From NCBI GenBank assembly GCA_900547595.1, contig URHE01000096.1, positions 1-6,764 of the forward strand: a stretch of 6,764 nucleotides of DNA. Direction: 5' to 3'. The position numbers were made by a program, and so were the translations under genes. The notes beneath the pieces are model-generated. The model had not been told where the DNA came from. It ran no database searches and saw nothing but the letters and a program-made list of their open reading frames with translations. Of the stretch, positions 1-5,960 are shown piece after piece (the stretch's first letter is position 1; each line of letters starts with the position of its first letter). The stretch is from an uncultured Desulfovibrio sp. GTDB lineage: Bacteria; Desulfobacterota; Desulfovibrionia; Desulfovibrionales; Desulfovibrionaceae.

Positions 1-63
1 GCGCGAAGCGCGGCTTACGCAAATGGACAGCAACGCAAGGCTGTTTTTGACGGATAATTGCGG
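1..63 (+). repeat. Intergenic structured repeat, copy 1 (left end may be cut by the window)
   Basis: This segment aligns without gaps to 5969-6031, with 54 of 63 bases identical by hand count. It starts with a small hairpin (GCGC at 1-4 pairing with GCGC at 8-11, loop GAA) and continues through ACGCAAATGGAC (17-28). It ends with CTGTTTTTGACGG (41-53), whose ends can pair as CTGT/ACGG using one G-T pair. A further possible stem is ACAGC (27-31) with GCTGT (40-44), running into five Ts. It lies between the left edge of the window and the 3' end of the minus-strand phosphorylase gene. Neither copy overlaps a supported gene. The element was not recognised as a named family. A role in transcript ends or as a dispersed REP-like element is inference. 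Confidence 0.75.
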
Positions 64-110
64 TAGTACACAATCCGCCGCATCCCCAACCGGCAGCACA
101 TCGATAGGGC

Positions 111-977
111 TTACCCCTCGCCCACCGCGGCCGCCAGCTCCGGCAGGACCGCTTCCAGCAGGCGCCCGAGCGATTCCCCGGCCCTGGCCGCCACGGCGAT
201 GACCTCGGCCAGGGGCGCGGGCGCCATGCAGTCCGGCAGGTTTTTGTTGGTCAGGCAGGAAATGCCGAGCACCCGCATGCCCCGGTGCCGCGCGGCGATG
301 ACCTCCAGCACCGTGCTCATGCCCACGGCATCCGCCCCCCACTGGCGGTACATGCGCGTTTCGGCGGCGGTCTCCATTTCCGGGCCGTGGACGCCGATAT
401 AGACGCCCTGCTCCAGACGCAGGCCAAGCCGCAACGCGGCCTCGCGCGCCAGGCGCCGGAACCCGGCGTCAAACGGCGCGCTCATGTCGGGAAAACGCTC
501 GCCGAATACGTCGCAGTTGGGGCCCGTGAGCGGCGAAACGCCGGTGTGGTTGATCATGTCGCTCATGCACATGAGGGACCCGGCGTCAAAGAGCGGATCG
601 AGCGCGCCCGCCGCGTTGGTGATGACCAGGGCGCGGACGCCGAGGCCGGCCATGACGCGCACCCCCATGCAGACCTCGGCCGGGGTGCGGCCTTCGTAGA
701 GATGGCAACGGCCCAGCTGGGCGAGCACGGGCACGCCGGCGAGGCGTCCCCACACAAAGGCGCCCTCGTGGGAATCCACGCCCGGCCGCGGCATGCCGGG
801 AAGCCCGGCGAACGGCACGCGCACGCTTCCCTCCCCTTCAAGCAGGGAACCGGCGACGCGGGAGAGGCCGGTGCCGAGCACCAGGCCCACGGGGGGATGT
901 GACAGATCGGCATGCTCCCGCGCGAGGGCGGAACGGAGCGCGGCCACGGCATGCTGGACTTCCTGGGGATTTTGCAT
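111..977 (-). CDS. punA: Purine nucleoside phosphorylase, trimeric PNP/MTAP family
   Basis: This cytosolic 288-residue enzyme should cleave purine nucleosides such as inosine and guanosine with phosphate, giving the free base and ribose-1-phosphate for purine salvage. Visible motifs are the phosphate loop GLVLGTGLS (31-39), GRCHLYEG (89-96) with the phosphate-site Arg90 and His92, NAAG (121-124), GPEMET (198-203) with the base-binding Glu202, VGMST (218-222), and CLTNKN (241-246) with Asn244. In this family the Asn at that position favours 6-oxopurine nucleosides over methylthioadenosine, so PNP is preferred to MTA phosphorylase. The length is normal. The start at 977 was chosen because it begins a normal-length protein and has a modest AAGAGA site (985-990) 7 bases upstream. 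The open frame continues to 1163, but that extension is Arg/Gly/Pro-rich and not PNP-like. The gene is divergent from the carboxylase operon and shares its 178-base upstream spacer. Confidence 0.93.
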   Translation of the reverse strand: MQNPQEVQHAVAALRSALAREHADLSHPPVGLVLGTGLSRVAGSLLEGEGSVRVPFAGLPGMPRPGVDSHEGAFVWGRLAGVPVLAQLGRCHLYEGRTPAEVCMGVRVMAGLGVRALVITNAAGALDPLFDAGSLMCMSDMINHTGVSPLTGPNCDVFGERFPDMSAPFDAGFRRLAREAALRLGLRLEQGVYIGVHGPEMETAAETRMYRQWGADAVGMSTVLEVIAARHRGMRVLGISCLTNKNLPDCMAPAPLAEVIAVAARAGESLGRLLEAVLPELAAAVGEG

Positions 978-1018
978 AGAATCATCTCTTGATGTAAGGA
1001 ACGGCGACGGACGCCCTT

Positions 1019-1045
1019 GCGGGAACGGGCCATGCGGCATCCCGC
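1019..1045 (+). promoter_or_regulatory. Inverted repeat in divergent spacer (operator or RNA hairpin candidate)
   Basis: GCGGGA (1019-1024) pairs with TCCCGC (1040-1045). Inside it GCC (1029-1031) pairs with GGC (1036-1038) around ATGC. The two arms flank a short asymmetric interior, so the site could be either a protein-binding dyad or an RNA stem-loop. It lies between the two divergent start codons, where an operator acting on both genes would be expected. No known operator consensus was recognised. GC-rich DNA gives such dyads by chance more often than average DNA. Confidence 0.3.
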
Positions 1046-1077
1046 CCCGCCCGCGCGGGGGCCGCCCCCAGGATATG

Positions 1078-1143
1078 CCGGAATCCCCGCGCCCACAAGC
1101 CCGCGCGGCACGCCGCGGGGCGAGTTCCGGACAGGCTTTTTTT
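1078..1143 (+). promoter_or_regulatory. Terminator-like hairpin plus T7 in the carboxylase leader (attenuator candidate)
   Basis: The left arm is CCGGAA (1078-1083), one unpaired T, then CCCCGCG (1085-1091). The right arm is CGCGGGG (1114-1120), CGAG, then TTCCGG (1125-1130). This makes 13 base pairs with an internal loop. Six bases later comes a run of seven Ts (1137-1143), and the ribosome binding site starts at 1144. A second arm, CCCGCG at 1100-1105, can also pair with CGCGGG at 1114-1119, so two alternative folds compete. A hairpin followed by Ts immediately before a start codon is the geometry of a leader attenuator. No leader peptide or known riboswitch was recognised, and the six-base gap before the Ts is longer than ideal. 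Confidence 0.35.
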
Positions 1144-1155
1144 CGGGAGAATCGT

Positions 1156-2616
1156 GTGAGCAAGGCTCAGGACAGCAAGAAGAAAGCGGCGGCCCCCGTC
1201 GACCTGAGCGGGCACAGGGTGCTCGTGGCCAACCGGGGCGAGATCGCCATGCGCATCATGCAGGCCTGCCGCAAGCTCGGCGTGGGCTTCACCGCCATCT
1301 ATACGGCGGAGGACGAAGCCTCCGGCCATGTGGAGCTGGCGCGCCGCATCGGCGGCGCCGGGAGCCTGTTCCGCGTCTCCTCCTACCATGACGCCAATGA
1401 GCTCATGGCCGTGGCCGACGAAACGGCCTGCACGGCCGTCCACCCGGGCTACGGCTTCTTTGCCGAGGATTTCCGCTTCGCGCGCCGCGTGACCAAGCGC
1501 GACCGGGCCATGATCTTTATCGGCCCCTCCTGGAAGATCATCCGCGAGCTGGGCGACAAGATCAACACCAAGCGCCTCGCGCGCAGCCTCAACGTGCCCA
1601 CGGTGCCCGGCTCGGACAGGCCCATCTATGACGAGCTGGAAGCGGAGCGCATCGCCAAGTCGGTCTTTGAATTTCAGGAGGCGCAGGGCATCGCGCGGCC
1701 GCTCGTGCTCGTCAAGGCATCGGCGGGCGGCGGCGGCATGGGCATCGAGGAAGTGTACGACCCGGACCAGTTCCGTTCCGTCTACCGGCGCATCCGCAAC
1801 TACGCCCTGCGCCAGTTCAAGGACGAGGGCGTCCTCATCGAGCAGCGCATCACGGATTTCAACCATCTGGAAGTCCAGATCGTTTCCGACCGCACCGGGC
1901 GCAATCCCGTCCATTTCGGCACGCGCAACTGCTCCATCCAGTCCACGGGCCTCCAGAAGCGCATCGAGGTGGCGCCCGGCTTCGCGCCGGAAACGCTCCA
2001 CTACAGCTTTGACGCCAATCGCGTGCTCACCGACATTGTGGACTATTCCCTCGCCATGGCGAAAAAGGTCGGCTACGACAATGTGGGCACCTGGGAATGG
2101 ATCGTCACGCGCACGGGCGAGCCGTTCCTCATGGAGGTGAACACGCGCATCCAGGTGGAAAACGGCGTCTCCGCCTGCATCGCGCGGGTGCGCGGCAAGG
2201 AGGGCGTGGACCTCATCGCCGAACAGATACGCACCGGCCTCGGCGAACCGCTGGGCTATACCCAGGCGGAGATCGCCACGGAAGGCGTGGGTGTGGAATA
2301 CCGCCTCATCGCCGAGGACCCGGACAACAACTTCACCCCCTGGGTCGGCCGCATCGAGCATTTCTCCTGGACGGCGGCCCCGTGGCTCACGGTGCTCACC
2401 CATGTGCCGCTGGACCATCCCTACGAGATCCCCACGGAATTCGACCCCAACCTCGCCCTGGCCATCATCTGGGGCAAGGACATCGACGAGGCCAAGGCGC
2501 GTGGTCTGGCCTTCCTTGAATCCCTCAGGCTTGAAGGCGTCAACGGCGCGGGCGAGCCGCTCAAATCCAACGTGAATTTCCTCAAGGCCAATACCGGGCG
2601 CATCCTGCGTTTCTGA
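1156..2616 (+). CDS. accC: Biotin carboxylase subunit (AccC-like), divergent
   Basis: This 486-residue ATP-grasp protein should use ATP and bicarbonate to carboxylate biotin on a carrier protein, the first half-reaction of an acyl-CoA carboxylase. Visible are VANRGEIA (24-31), HPGYGF (96-101), GDK (133-135), the ATP loop VKASAGGGG (186-194) with Lys187, HLEVQ (237-241), Gln267-Lys268, TWEW (312-315) with Glu314, EVNTRIQVE (327-335) and Arg383. These match the ATP-, metal- and bicarbonate-binding residues of E. coli AccC (449 residues). It departs from the family at RNCSIQSTGLQK (257-268), where RDCSMQRRHQK is usual: the residue before Gln-Lys is not His and the loop is one residue longer. QVEN (333-336) replaces QVEH. 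GTG at 1156 is chosen because CGGGAG (1144-1149) lies 6 bases upstream; an upstream in-frame ATG at 1075 has no good site. It leads the operon, 25 bases before the next gene. Confidence 0.88.
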   Translation: MSKAQDSKKKAAAPVDLSGHRVLVANRGEIAMRIMQACRKLGVGFTAIYTAEDEASGHVELARRIGGAGSLFRVSSYHDANELMAVADETACTAVHPGYGFFAEDFRFARRVTKRDRAMIFIGPSWKIIRELGDKINTKRLARSLNVPTVPGSDRPIYDELEAERIAKSVFEFQEAQGIARPLVLVKASAGGGGMGIEEVYDPDQFRSVYRRIRNYALRQFKDEGVLIEQRITDFNHLEVQIVSDRTGRNPVHFGTRNCSIQSTGLQKRIEVAPGFAPETLHYSFDANRVLTDIVDYSLAMAKKVGYDNVGTWEWIVTRTGEPFLMEVNTRIQVENGVSACIARVRGKEGVDLIAEQIRTGLGEPLGYTQAEIATEGVGVEYRLIAEDPDNNFTPWVGRIEHFSWTAAPWLTVLTHVPLDHPYEIPTEFDPNLALAIIWGKDIDEAKARGLAFLESLRLEGVNGAGEPLKSNVNFLKANTGRILRF

Positions 2617-2641
2617 GGGCTGCCGGCAAAGGGCGAGGCCA

Positions 2642-4885
2642 ATGGACAACAATATCGCAAAACGCATCCAGAGCCTGCGCGACAGGCTCGCCTACATGCA
2701 GGACATTTTCGCGGGCAAGCACGCGGACAACGCCGACCTTCTCCGCGAACGGCTGGACGGCTTTGAAAAGCGCGCGACCGACGGCTCCCTGGACGATCCC
2801 TTTGCCGAACTCGCCACGGTGGAGGACCTTTTCTCCTATGTGGAGCGGCGCCTCGAAAACGAGATCACGCCCATGGACAGGGTGCGCATCGTCCGCCACC
2901 CGCAGCGCATCTGTCTGCGGGACATCCTCGAAAATGTCTACGACAACTTCACCGAGGTGGGCGGCCAGGACGAGCACAGCCTTGACCCGAGCATGCTCAT
3001 CGCGCGCGCGGTCATCATCCGGCGCCGGGGCAAGAAATCCTACCGGCAGTCGGTGCTCGTCATCGGCCAGGAAAAGGGCCACGGCGCGGAATTCCGCAAC
3101 GGCGGCTCGGTCAAGCCCTGGGGCAACGCCAAGGCCCTTCAGTACATGCGCGTGGCCGAGACCGAGGGCATCCCCATCCATGCCTATATCTTCACGCCCG
3201 GCTCCTACCCCATTGAGGACTATCCCGGCGCGGCCCAGCAGATCGCCCGCAACATCTACGGCATGGCCGGGCTGAGAGTGCCGGTGGTGGCCGTCATTTC
3301 CGAAGGCGGCTCCGGCGGCGCCGAGGCCATCGGCCTGGCGGACAGGCGCCTCATGCTCTCGCACGGGTACTATTCCGTCATCTCGCCGGAGGGCGCGGCG
3401 GCCATCGAGGGGCGCCTCAAGGCCGGCGAGCGCGCCACCCCGCAGCTCATCGAGCATTGCGCCGAAAACCTGCACATCACCGCCGAGGACAATCTGCGCT
3501 TCGGCTATATCGACCGCATCGTGCAGGAGCCGCCCCTGGGCGCGCGGCCCTGGCACTTCGACTTTTTCCGCACCCTGCGGCAGGAGGTGCTCCGCGCGAC
3601 GGACGAGGTGGTCATCTCCACCCGCAGGCCCATGTTCCGGGGCCTCGCGCTTTCGCGCCGCCGCAGCCCCGAGGCCAATCTTGACGAAATGCACATGCGC
3701 TGGGGCCTTTCGCCCGCGGCCAAGAACCGCCTGCGGGAACGCCGCCAGCAGAAGTTCCTCCGGCTCTCGCGCAATGCCGCGCGGGACAGGCGTCCCTTCC
3801 TCGCCAAGACGGCCACCGCCTTCTGGGACTGGGCCACCAAGCCCTGGGTGACTTTCAAGTACGATTTTTACCGCAGGCACCGGCGCAAGCTCAGCGGCTT
3901 CATGGAAGAGATGGGCAACGAATGGGACACCTTCAAGACGCGCCTGCTCTCGCCCTGGCACAGGCTTGCCCGGTCGGGCGGCGGCAAGGACATCACGGCC
4001 AGCGAGCTCACCGCGCTTTCCGCCTGGTCGGGCGACGGACGCCGCCGCAAATGGAACTATATCTCGCCGCGCTACAAGATCGACCGCGCCGTCACCTGCC
4101 CCAACAGCGCCTCCTACGGCTGCCTCGACCTGTGGGGACCGGACCTGTTCGCGGAATTTGCCGGCGTGTGCAGCCACTGCGGCTACCACTTCCCCATGGA
4201 GCCGGAATGGTATGTGAAGAATGTGTTCGACGAGGGTTCCGTCTTTGAGTTCAACAGCGAGATTGAGGCGGGCAACCCCCTGAACTTCCCCGGTTTTGCC
4301 GAGCGCATCGCCGAGGCGCAGAAAAAGACCGGCGCCAAGAGCGGCTGCATGACCTTTGAGGCGCGCATCGACAATATCAAGATGGTCGTCGCCATGCTCA
4401 TGGGCACCTTCCGCGGCGGTTCCTTCGGGGCCGCCGAGGGCTTCAAGTTCGTGGAGGCCGCGGAGCGCGCCGCCAAGAAACGCCAGCCCTTTCTCGCCTA
4501 TGTCCATGGCACGGCGGGCATCCGCATCCAGGAGGGCACCCACGGCGTCATCCAGATGCCGCGCTGCACCGTTGCCGTGCGCCGCTATATCGAATCCGGC
4601 GGCCTGTACATGGTGCTCTACGACACCAATTCCTTTGCCGGGCCGGTGGCGAGCTTTCTCGGCTGCTCGCCCTACCAGTTCGCGGTGCGTTCCTCCAATA
4701 TCGGCTTCGCGGGACCGGGCGTCATCAAGGAGACCACCGGCATGGACATCCCGCCCAAGTACCACCGTTCCTATCGCGCGCTTTCGCGCGGGCACATCCA
4801 GGGCATCTGGGACAGGCGGCAGATTCGCGCCAATCTCAAGCAGGCCCTGATGACCATCGGCGGCAGGAACCTCTATTACCGCTAG
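2642..4885 (+). CDS. Fused acyl-CoA carboxyltransferase, AccA-like then AccD-like
   Basis: This 747-residue protein should transfer the carboxyl group from carboxybiotin to an acyl-CoA, most simply acetyl-CoA to malonyl-CoA. Residues about 60-300 resemble AccA (alpha): RHPQR (85-89), QEKG (143-146), TPGSYP (185-190), EGGSGGA (221-227) and ISPEG (247-251). Residues about 480-747 resemble AccD (beta): a zinc-ribbon-like Cys set (486, 494, 510, 513), DEGSVFEF (530-537), RIQEG (628-632), NIGFAGPGVI (686-695) and a C-terminal RRQIRANLK helix. Between them, residues about 325-480 form a linker rich in Arg, Lys and Trp. The order is AccA-AccD, the reverse of PccB-type single-chain subunits, whose N-domain is AccD-like. 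TAGIR (624-628) replaces SGGAR and AGPV (666-669) replaces GGV. AAAGGG (2628-2633) lies 8 bases before the ATG. The gene sits between the carboxylase and the carrier, which supports one complex. The acyl-CoA substrate is not proven. Confidence 0.88.
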   Translation: MDNNIAKRIQSLRDRLAYMQDIFAGKHADNADLLRERLDGFEKRATDGSLDDPFAELATVEDLFSYVERRLENEITPMDRVRIVRHPQRICLRDILENVYDNFTEVGGQDEHSLDPSMLIARAVIIRRRGKKSYRQSVLVIGQEKGHGAEFRNGGSVKPWGNAKALQYMRVAETEGIPIHAYIFTPGSYPIEDYPGAAQQIARNIYGMAGLRVPVVAVISEGGSGGAEAIGLADRRLMLSHGYYSVISPEGAAAIEGRLKAGERATPQLIEHCAENLHITAEDNLRFGYIDRIVQEPPLGARPWHFDFFRTLRQEVLRATDEVVISTRRPMFRGLALSRRRSPEANLDEMHMRWGLSPAAKNRLRERRQQKFLRLSRNAARDRRPFLAKTATAFWDWATKPWVTFKYDFYRRHRRKLSGFMEEMGNEWDTFKTRLLSPWHRLARSGGGKDITASELTALSAWSGDGRRRKWNYISPRYKIDRAVTCPNSASYGCLDLWGPDLFAEFAGVCSHCGYHFPMEPEWYVKNVFDEGSVFEFNSEIEAGNPLNFPGFAERIAEAQKKTGAKSGCMTFEARIDNIKMVVAMLMGTFRGGSFGAAEGFKFVEAAERAAKKRQPFLAYVHGTAGIRIQEGTHGVIQMPRCTVAVRRYIESGGLYMVLYDTNSFAGPVASFLGCSPYQFAVRSSNIGFAGPGVIKETTGMDIPPKYHRSYRALSRGHIQGIWDRRQIRANLKQALMTIGGRNLYYR

Positions 4886-4886
4886 C

Positions 4887-4904
4887 GGGCCGACGTTCCG
4901 GCCC
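4887..4904 (+). other. Intercistronic hairpin between carboxyltransferase and carrier genes
   Basis: GGGCCG (4887-4892) pairs with CGGCCC (4899-4904) around a six-base loop. It starts one base after the carboxyltransferase stop codon and ends about 10 bases before the next ribosome binding site. There is no T run, so it is unlikely to terminate transcription. It could protect the upstream message or tune relative expression of the two genes; that is inference. Confidence 0.35.
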
Positions 4905-4923
4905 CCGCGACCGCAGGACAGGC

Positions 4924-5574
4924 ATGATCGACATTTCCGCGCTGCTTGACGAGATCAAGGCTTCTCCCTACCGGGAGATCGTCATCGCCGCCCCGCACAC
5001 CGGCAGAGTGACCTTTGCCGGGCTCAGGCCGGGCGACAAGGTGCACGGCCCGCAGGGGCAATGGAAGGAAAAACCCGGCACACTTGTGGCGACGCTGGAG
5101 CGCGAGCGCAATCCCAAGCCCATCTGCGCGCCGGAAAAAGGCGAGATATCGGCGCTGCGCGGGGAACTGGAAGGGACCTTCGTGGAGGCGGGGACGGAAC
5201 TGGCCGTCCTGCGCCACAAGCTCACCCGCGAGGAGGTGCAGGGCATCATCCTCCGCAAGGCGCTCCATCTGTTCCGCGCGCCCGAACGGGCCAAGTATTA
5301 CTTCACCCCCGAGGTGGACAAGAAGATCCGCGCTTCGGACGCGCATTCCGTGGCCGTGCGCGACGGCATGGAACTGCTCATCATGTCGCGCATGAAACGT
5401 GAGGCGCCCCTGCGCTATGCCGGCCCGGAGGGCGTCATCTATTCGGTCTATTTCACCTATAATGAAAACATGGACGCGGGCGCGCCGCTCATCGGCGTCT
5501 GCCCCCGCGACCAGCTGCCGGCCATTCAGGACGTCATCATGCGCGTCCAGACAGAGTGGACGGAAACGGACTGA
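4924..5574 (+). CDS. BCCP-like biotin/lipoyl-domain protein with two biotinyl-like modules
   Basis: This 216-residue protein probably carries the biotin arm that moves between the carboxylase and carboxyltransferase encoded upstream. By eye it has two biotinyl-like modules. Module 1 (about 17-98) contains IAAPHTGRV (21-29), TLVATLE (53-59), CAPEKGEI (68-75) and VEAGTELAVL (87-96). Where BCCP has EAMKM it reads ERERN (59-63), with Arg62 in the lysine position. Module 2 (about 137-195) contains VRDGMELLIMSRMKR (145-159), GPEGVIYSVY (167-176) and NMDAGAPLIGV (182-192). This follows the BCCP pattern closely, and Lys158 in Met-Lys is the likely biotin site, though SRMKR replaces EAMKM. There is no Ala/Pro-rich N-terminal segment as in E. 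coli BCCP. AGGA (4915-4918) lies 5 bases before the ATG. If Lys158 is not modified, the protein could be a scaffold and the true carrier would be elsewhere. Confidence 0.7.
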   Translation: MIDISALLDEIKASPYREIVIAAPHTGRVTFAGLRPGDKVHGPQGQWKEKPGTLVATLERERNPKPICAPEKGEISALRGELEGTFVEAGTELAVLRHKLTREEVQGIILRKALHLFRAPERAKYYFTPEVDKKIRASDAHSVAVRDGMELLIMSRMKREAPLRYAGPEGVIYSVYFTYNENMDAGAPLIGVCPRDQLPAIQDVIMRVQTEWTETD

Positions 5575-5585
5575 CGGAGGGCGCC

Positions 5586-5924
5586 ATGGGCAAGGTGCTG
5601 CAGATCAGGGTAAGCGCCGTTACCTGGAATGAGGGACTCGTGGAGGACTACTGGCCGAGCCTCGTCAGGCTGGCGGCCTCGGTGCCGGTAAAAAGCGAGG
5701 AGCGCGGCGTCCTTGAACTTGTGCGCCGCCTGGATGAGGGCCTGCGCTTCATGAAGTGGTCCGATGCCCGGAAGCGGGCCATGGGCCCCGGCATCCGGGA
5801 GGCAGCGCGCCTCAGGGCCGAACTTGAGGCCGCCCTTGCCGACTGGGACCCGCGCAGGGCCAATGCCCTGAGCGACGACCTGGAGGACGCGCTGGACGCC
5901 CTGGAACGCGCCTATATCGAATAG
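5586..5924 (+). CDS. Conserved-operon protein of unknown function, 112 residues
   Basis: No family was recognised. The product is soluble-looking, with no signal peptide or membrane segment. After a short N-terminal stretch (MGKVLQIRVSAVTW, 1-14) the rest looks mostly helical and charged, with heptad-like Leu/Ala spacing in RLRAELEAAL (about 77-86) and an acidic C-terminal region, DDLEDALDALERAYIE (97-112). It contains no cysteine, so a metal or redox role through Cys is unlikely. ATG at 5586 has a strong GGAGG (5576-5580) 5 bases upstream and follows the carrier gene stop by 11 bases. It is therefore almost certainly translated from the same message as the carboxylase genes. An accessory or assembly role for that complex is inferred from position only. 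An in-frame ATG at 5556 would overlap the previous gene and lacks such a site. Confidence 0.75.
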   Translation: MGKVLQIRVSAVTWNEGLVEDYWPSLVRLAASVPVKSEERGVLELVRRLDEGLRFMKWSDARKRAMGPGIREAARLRAELEAALADWDPRRANALSDDLEDALDALERAYIE

Positions 5925-5943
5925 GCTTGTTCTCCAATAAGGG

Positions 5944-5960
5944 CGCGCCGCAGGCGCGTT
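5944..5960 (+). terminator. Possible weak intrinsic terminator after the acc-like operon
   Basis: CGCGCC (5944-5949) pairs with GGCGCG (5953-5958) around GCA and is followed by TTT (5959-5961). It lies 20 bases after the last operon stop codon. The stem is strong, but the T tract has only three bases, so release would be inefficient on its own. The next hairpin (5959-5991) begins at its T tract and may add to or compete with it. Confidence 0.4.

Larger units (their letters stand above)
978..1155. other. Divergent intergenic spacer, GC-rich with nested inverted repeats
   Basis: This spacer must hold the start signals for the phosphorylase gene (leftward) and probably the carboxylase operon (rightward). 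No convincing -35/-10 pair was found by eye on either strand; the core is nearly all G and C. It contains two larger inverted repeats, annotated separately, and the 10-base palindrome CCCGCGCGGG at 1050-1059. A T7 run lies at 1137-1143, followed by the CGGGAG ribosome binding site of the carboxylase. Confidence 0.6.

Noticed and set aside
47..74. TTGACG in the repeat as a -35 box with CACAAT (69-74) as -10
   Set aside because: The -35-like TTGACG is conserved in both copies, but the second copy has only CCACAT at the matching place. The -10 match is therefore not conserved, and TTGACG also forms part of a small hairpin.
1050..1059. Palindrome CCCGCGCGGG
   Set aside because: A 10-base all-GC palindrome is expected by chance in such GC-rich DNA, and no matching regulator was recognised.
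793..1155. Biotin carboxylase open frame extends upstream, with an ATG at 793 and another at 1075
   Set aside because: The 793 extension lies antisense to the phosphorylase gene and does not resemble carboxylases. ATG 1075 has no well-placed ribosome binding site, whereas GTG 1156 has CGGGAG 6 bases upstream.
978..1163. Phosphorylase open frame extends 62 codons upstream of the chosen start
   Set aside because: The extension is Arg/Gly/Pro-rich with no PNP similarity and overlaps the start of the divergent carboxylase gene. The 977 start gives a normal-length PNP and has a ribosome-binding-like site.
1156..2616. Pyruvate carboxylase or a carbamoyl-phosphate synthetase-like ATP-grasp protein instead of biotin carboxylase
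   Set aside because: The chain ends after the biotin carboxylase C-terminal domain, with no pyruvate carboxyltransferase domain, and the neighbours are AccA/AccD-like and BCCP-like. EVNTRIQVE is a biotin carboxylase signature.
982..4795. Very long minus-strand open frames opposite the carboxylase and carboxyltransferase genes
   Set aside because: They are antisense shadows typical of GC-rich coding DNA: His/Asp/Gly/Ala-rich with no recognisable motifs, while the plus strand encodes clear conserved enzymes.
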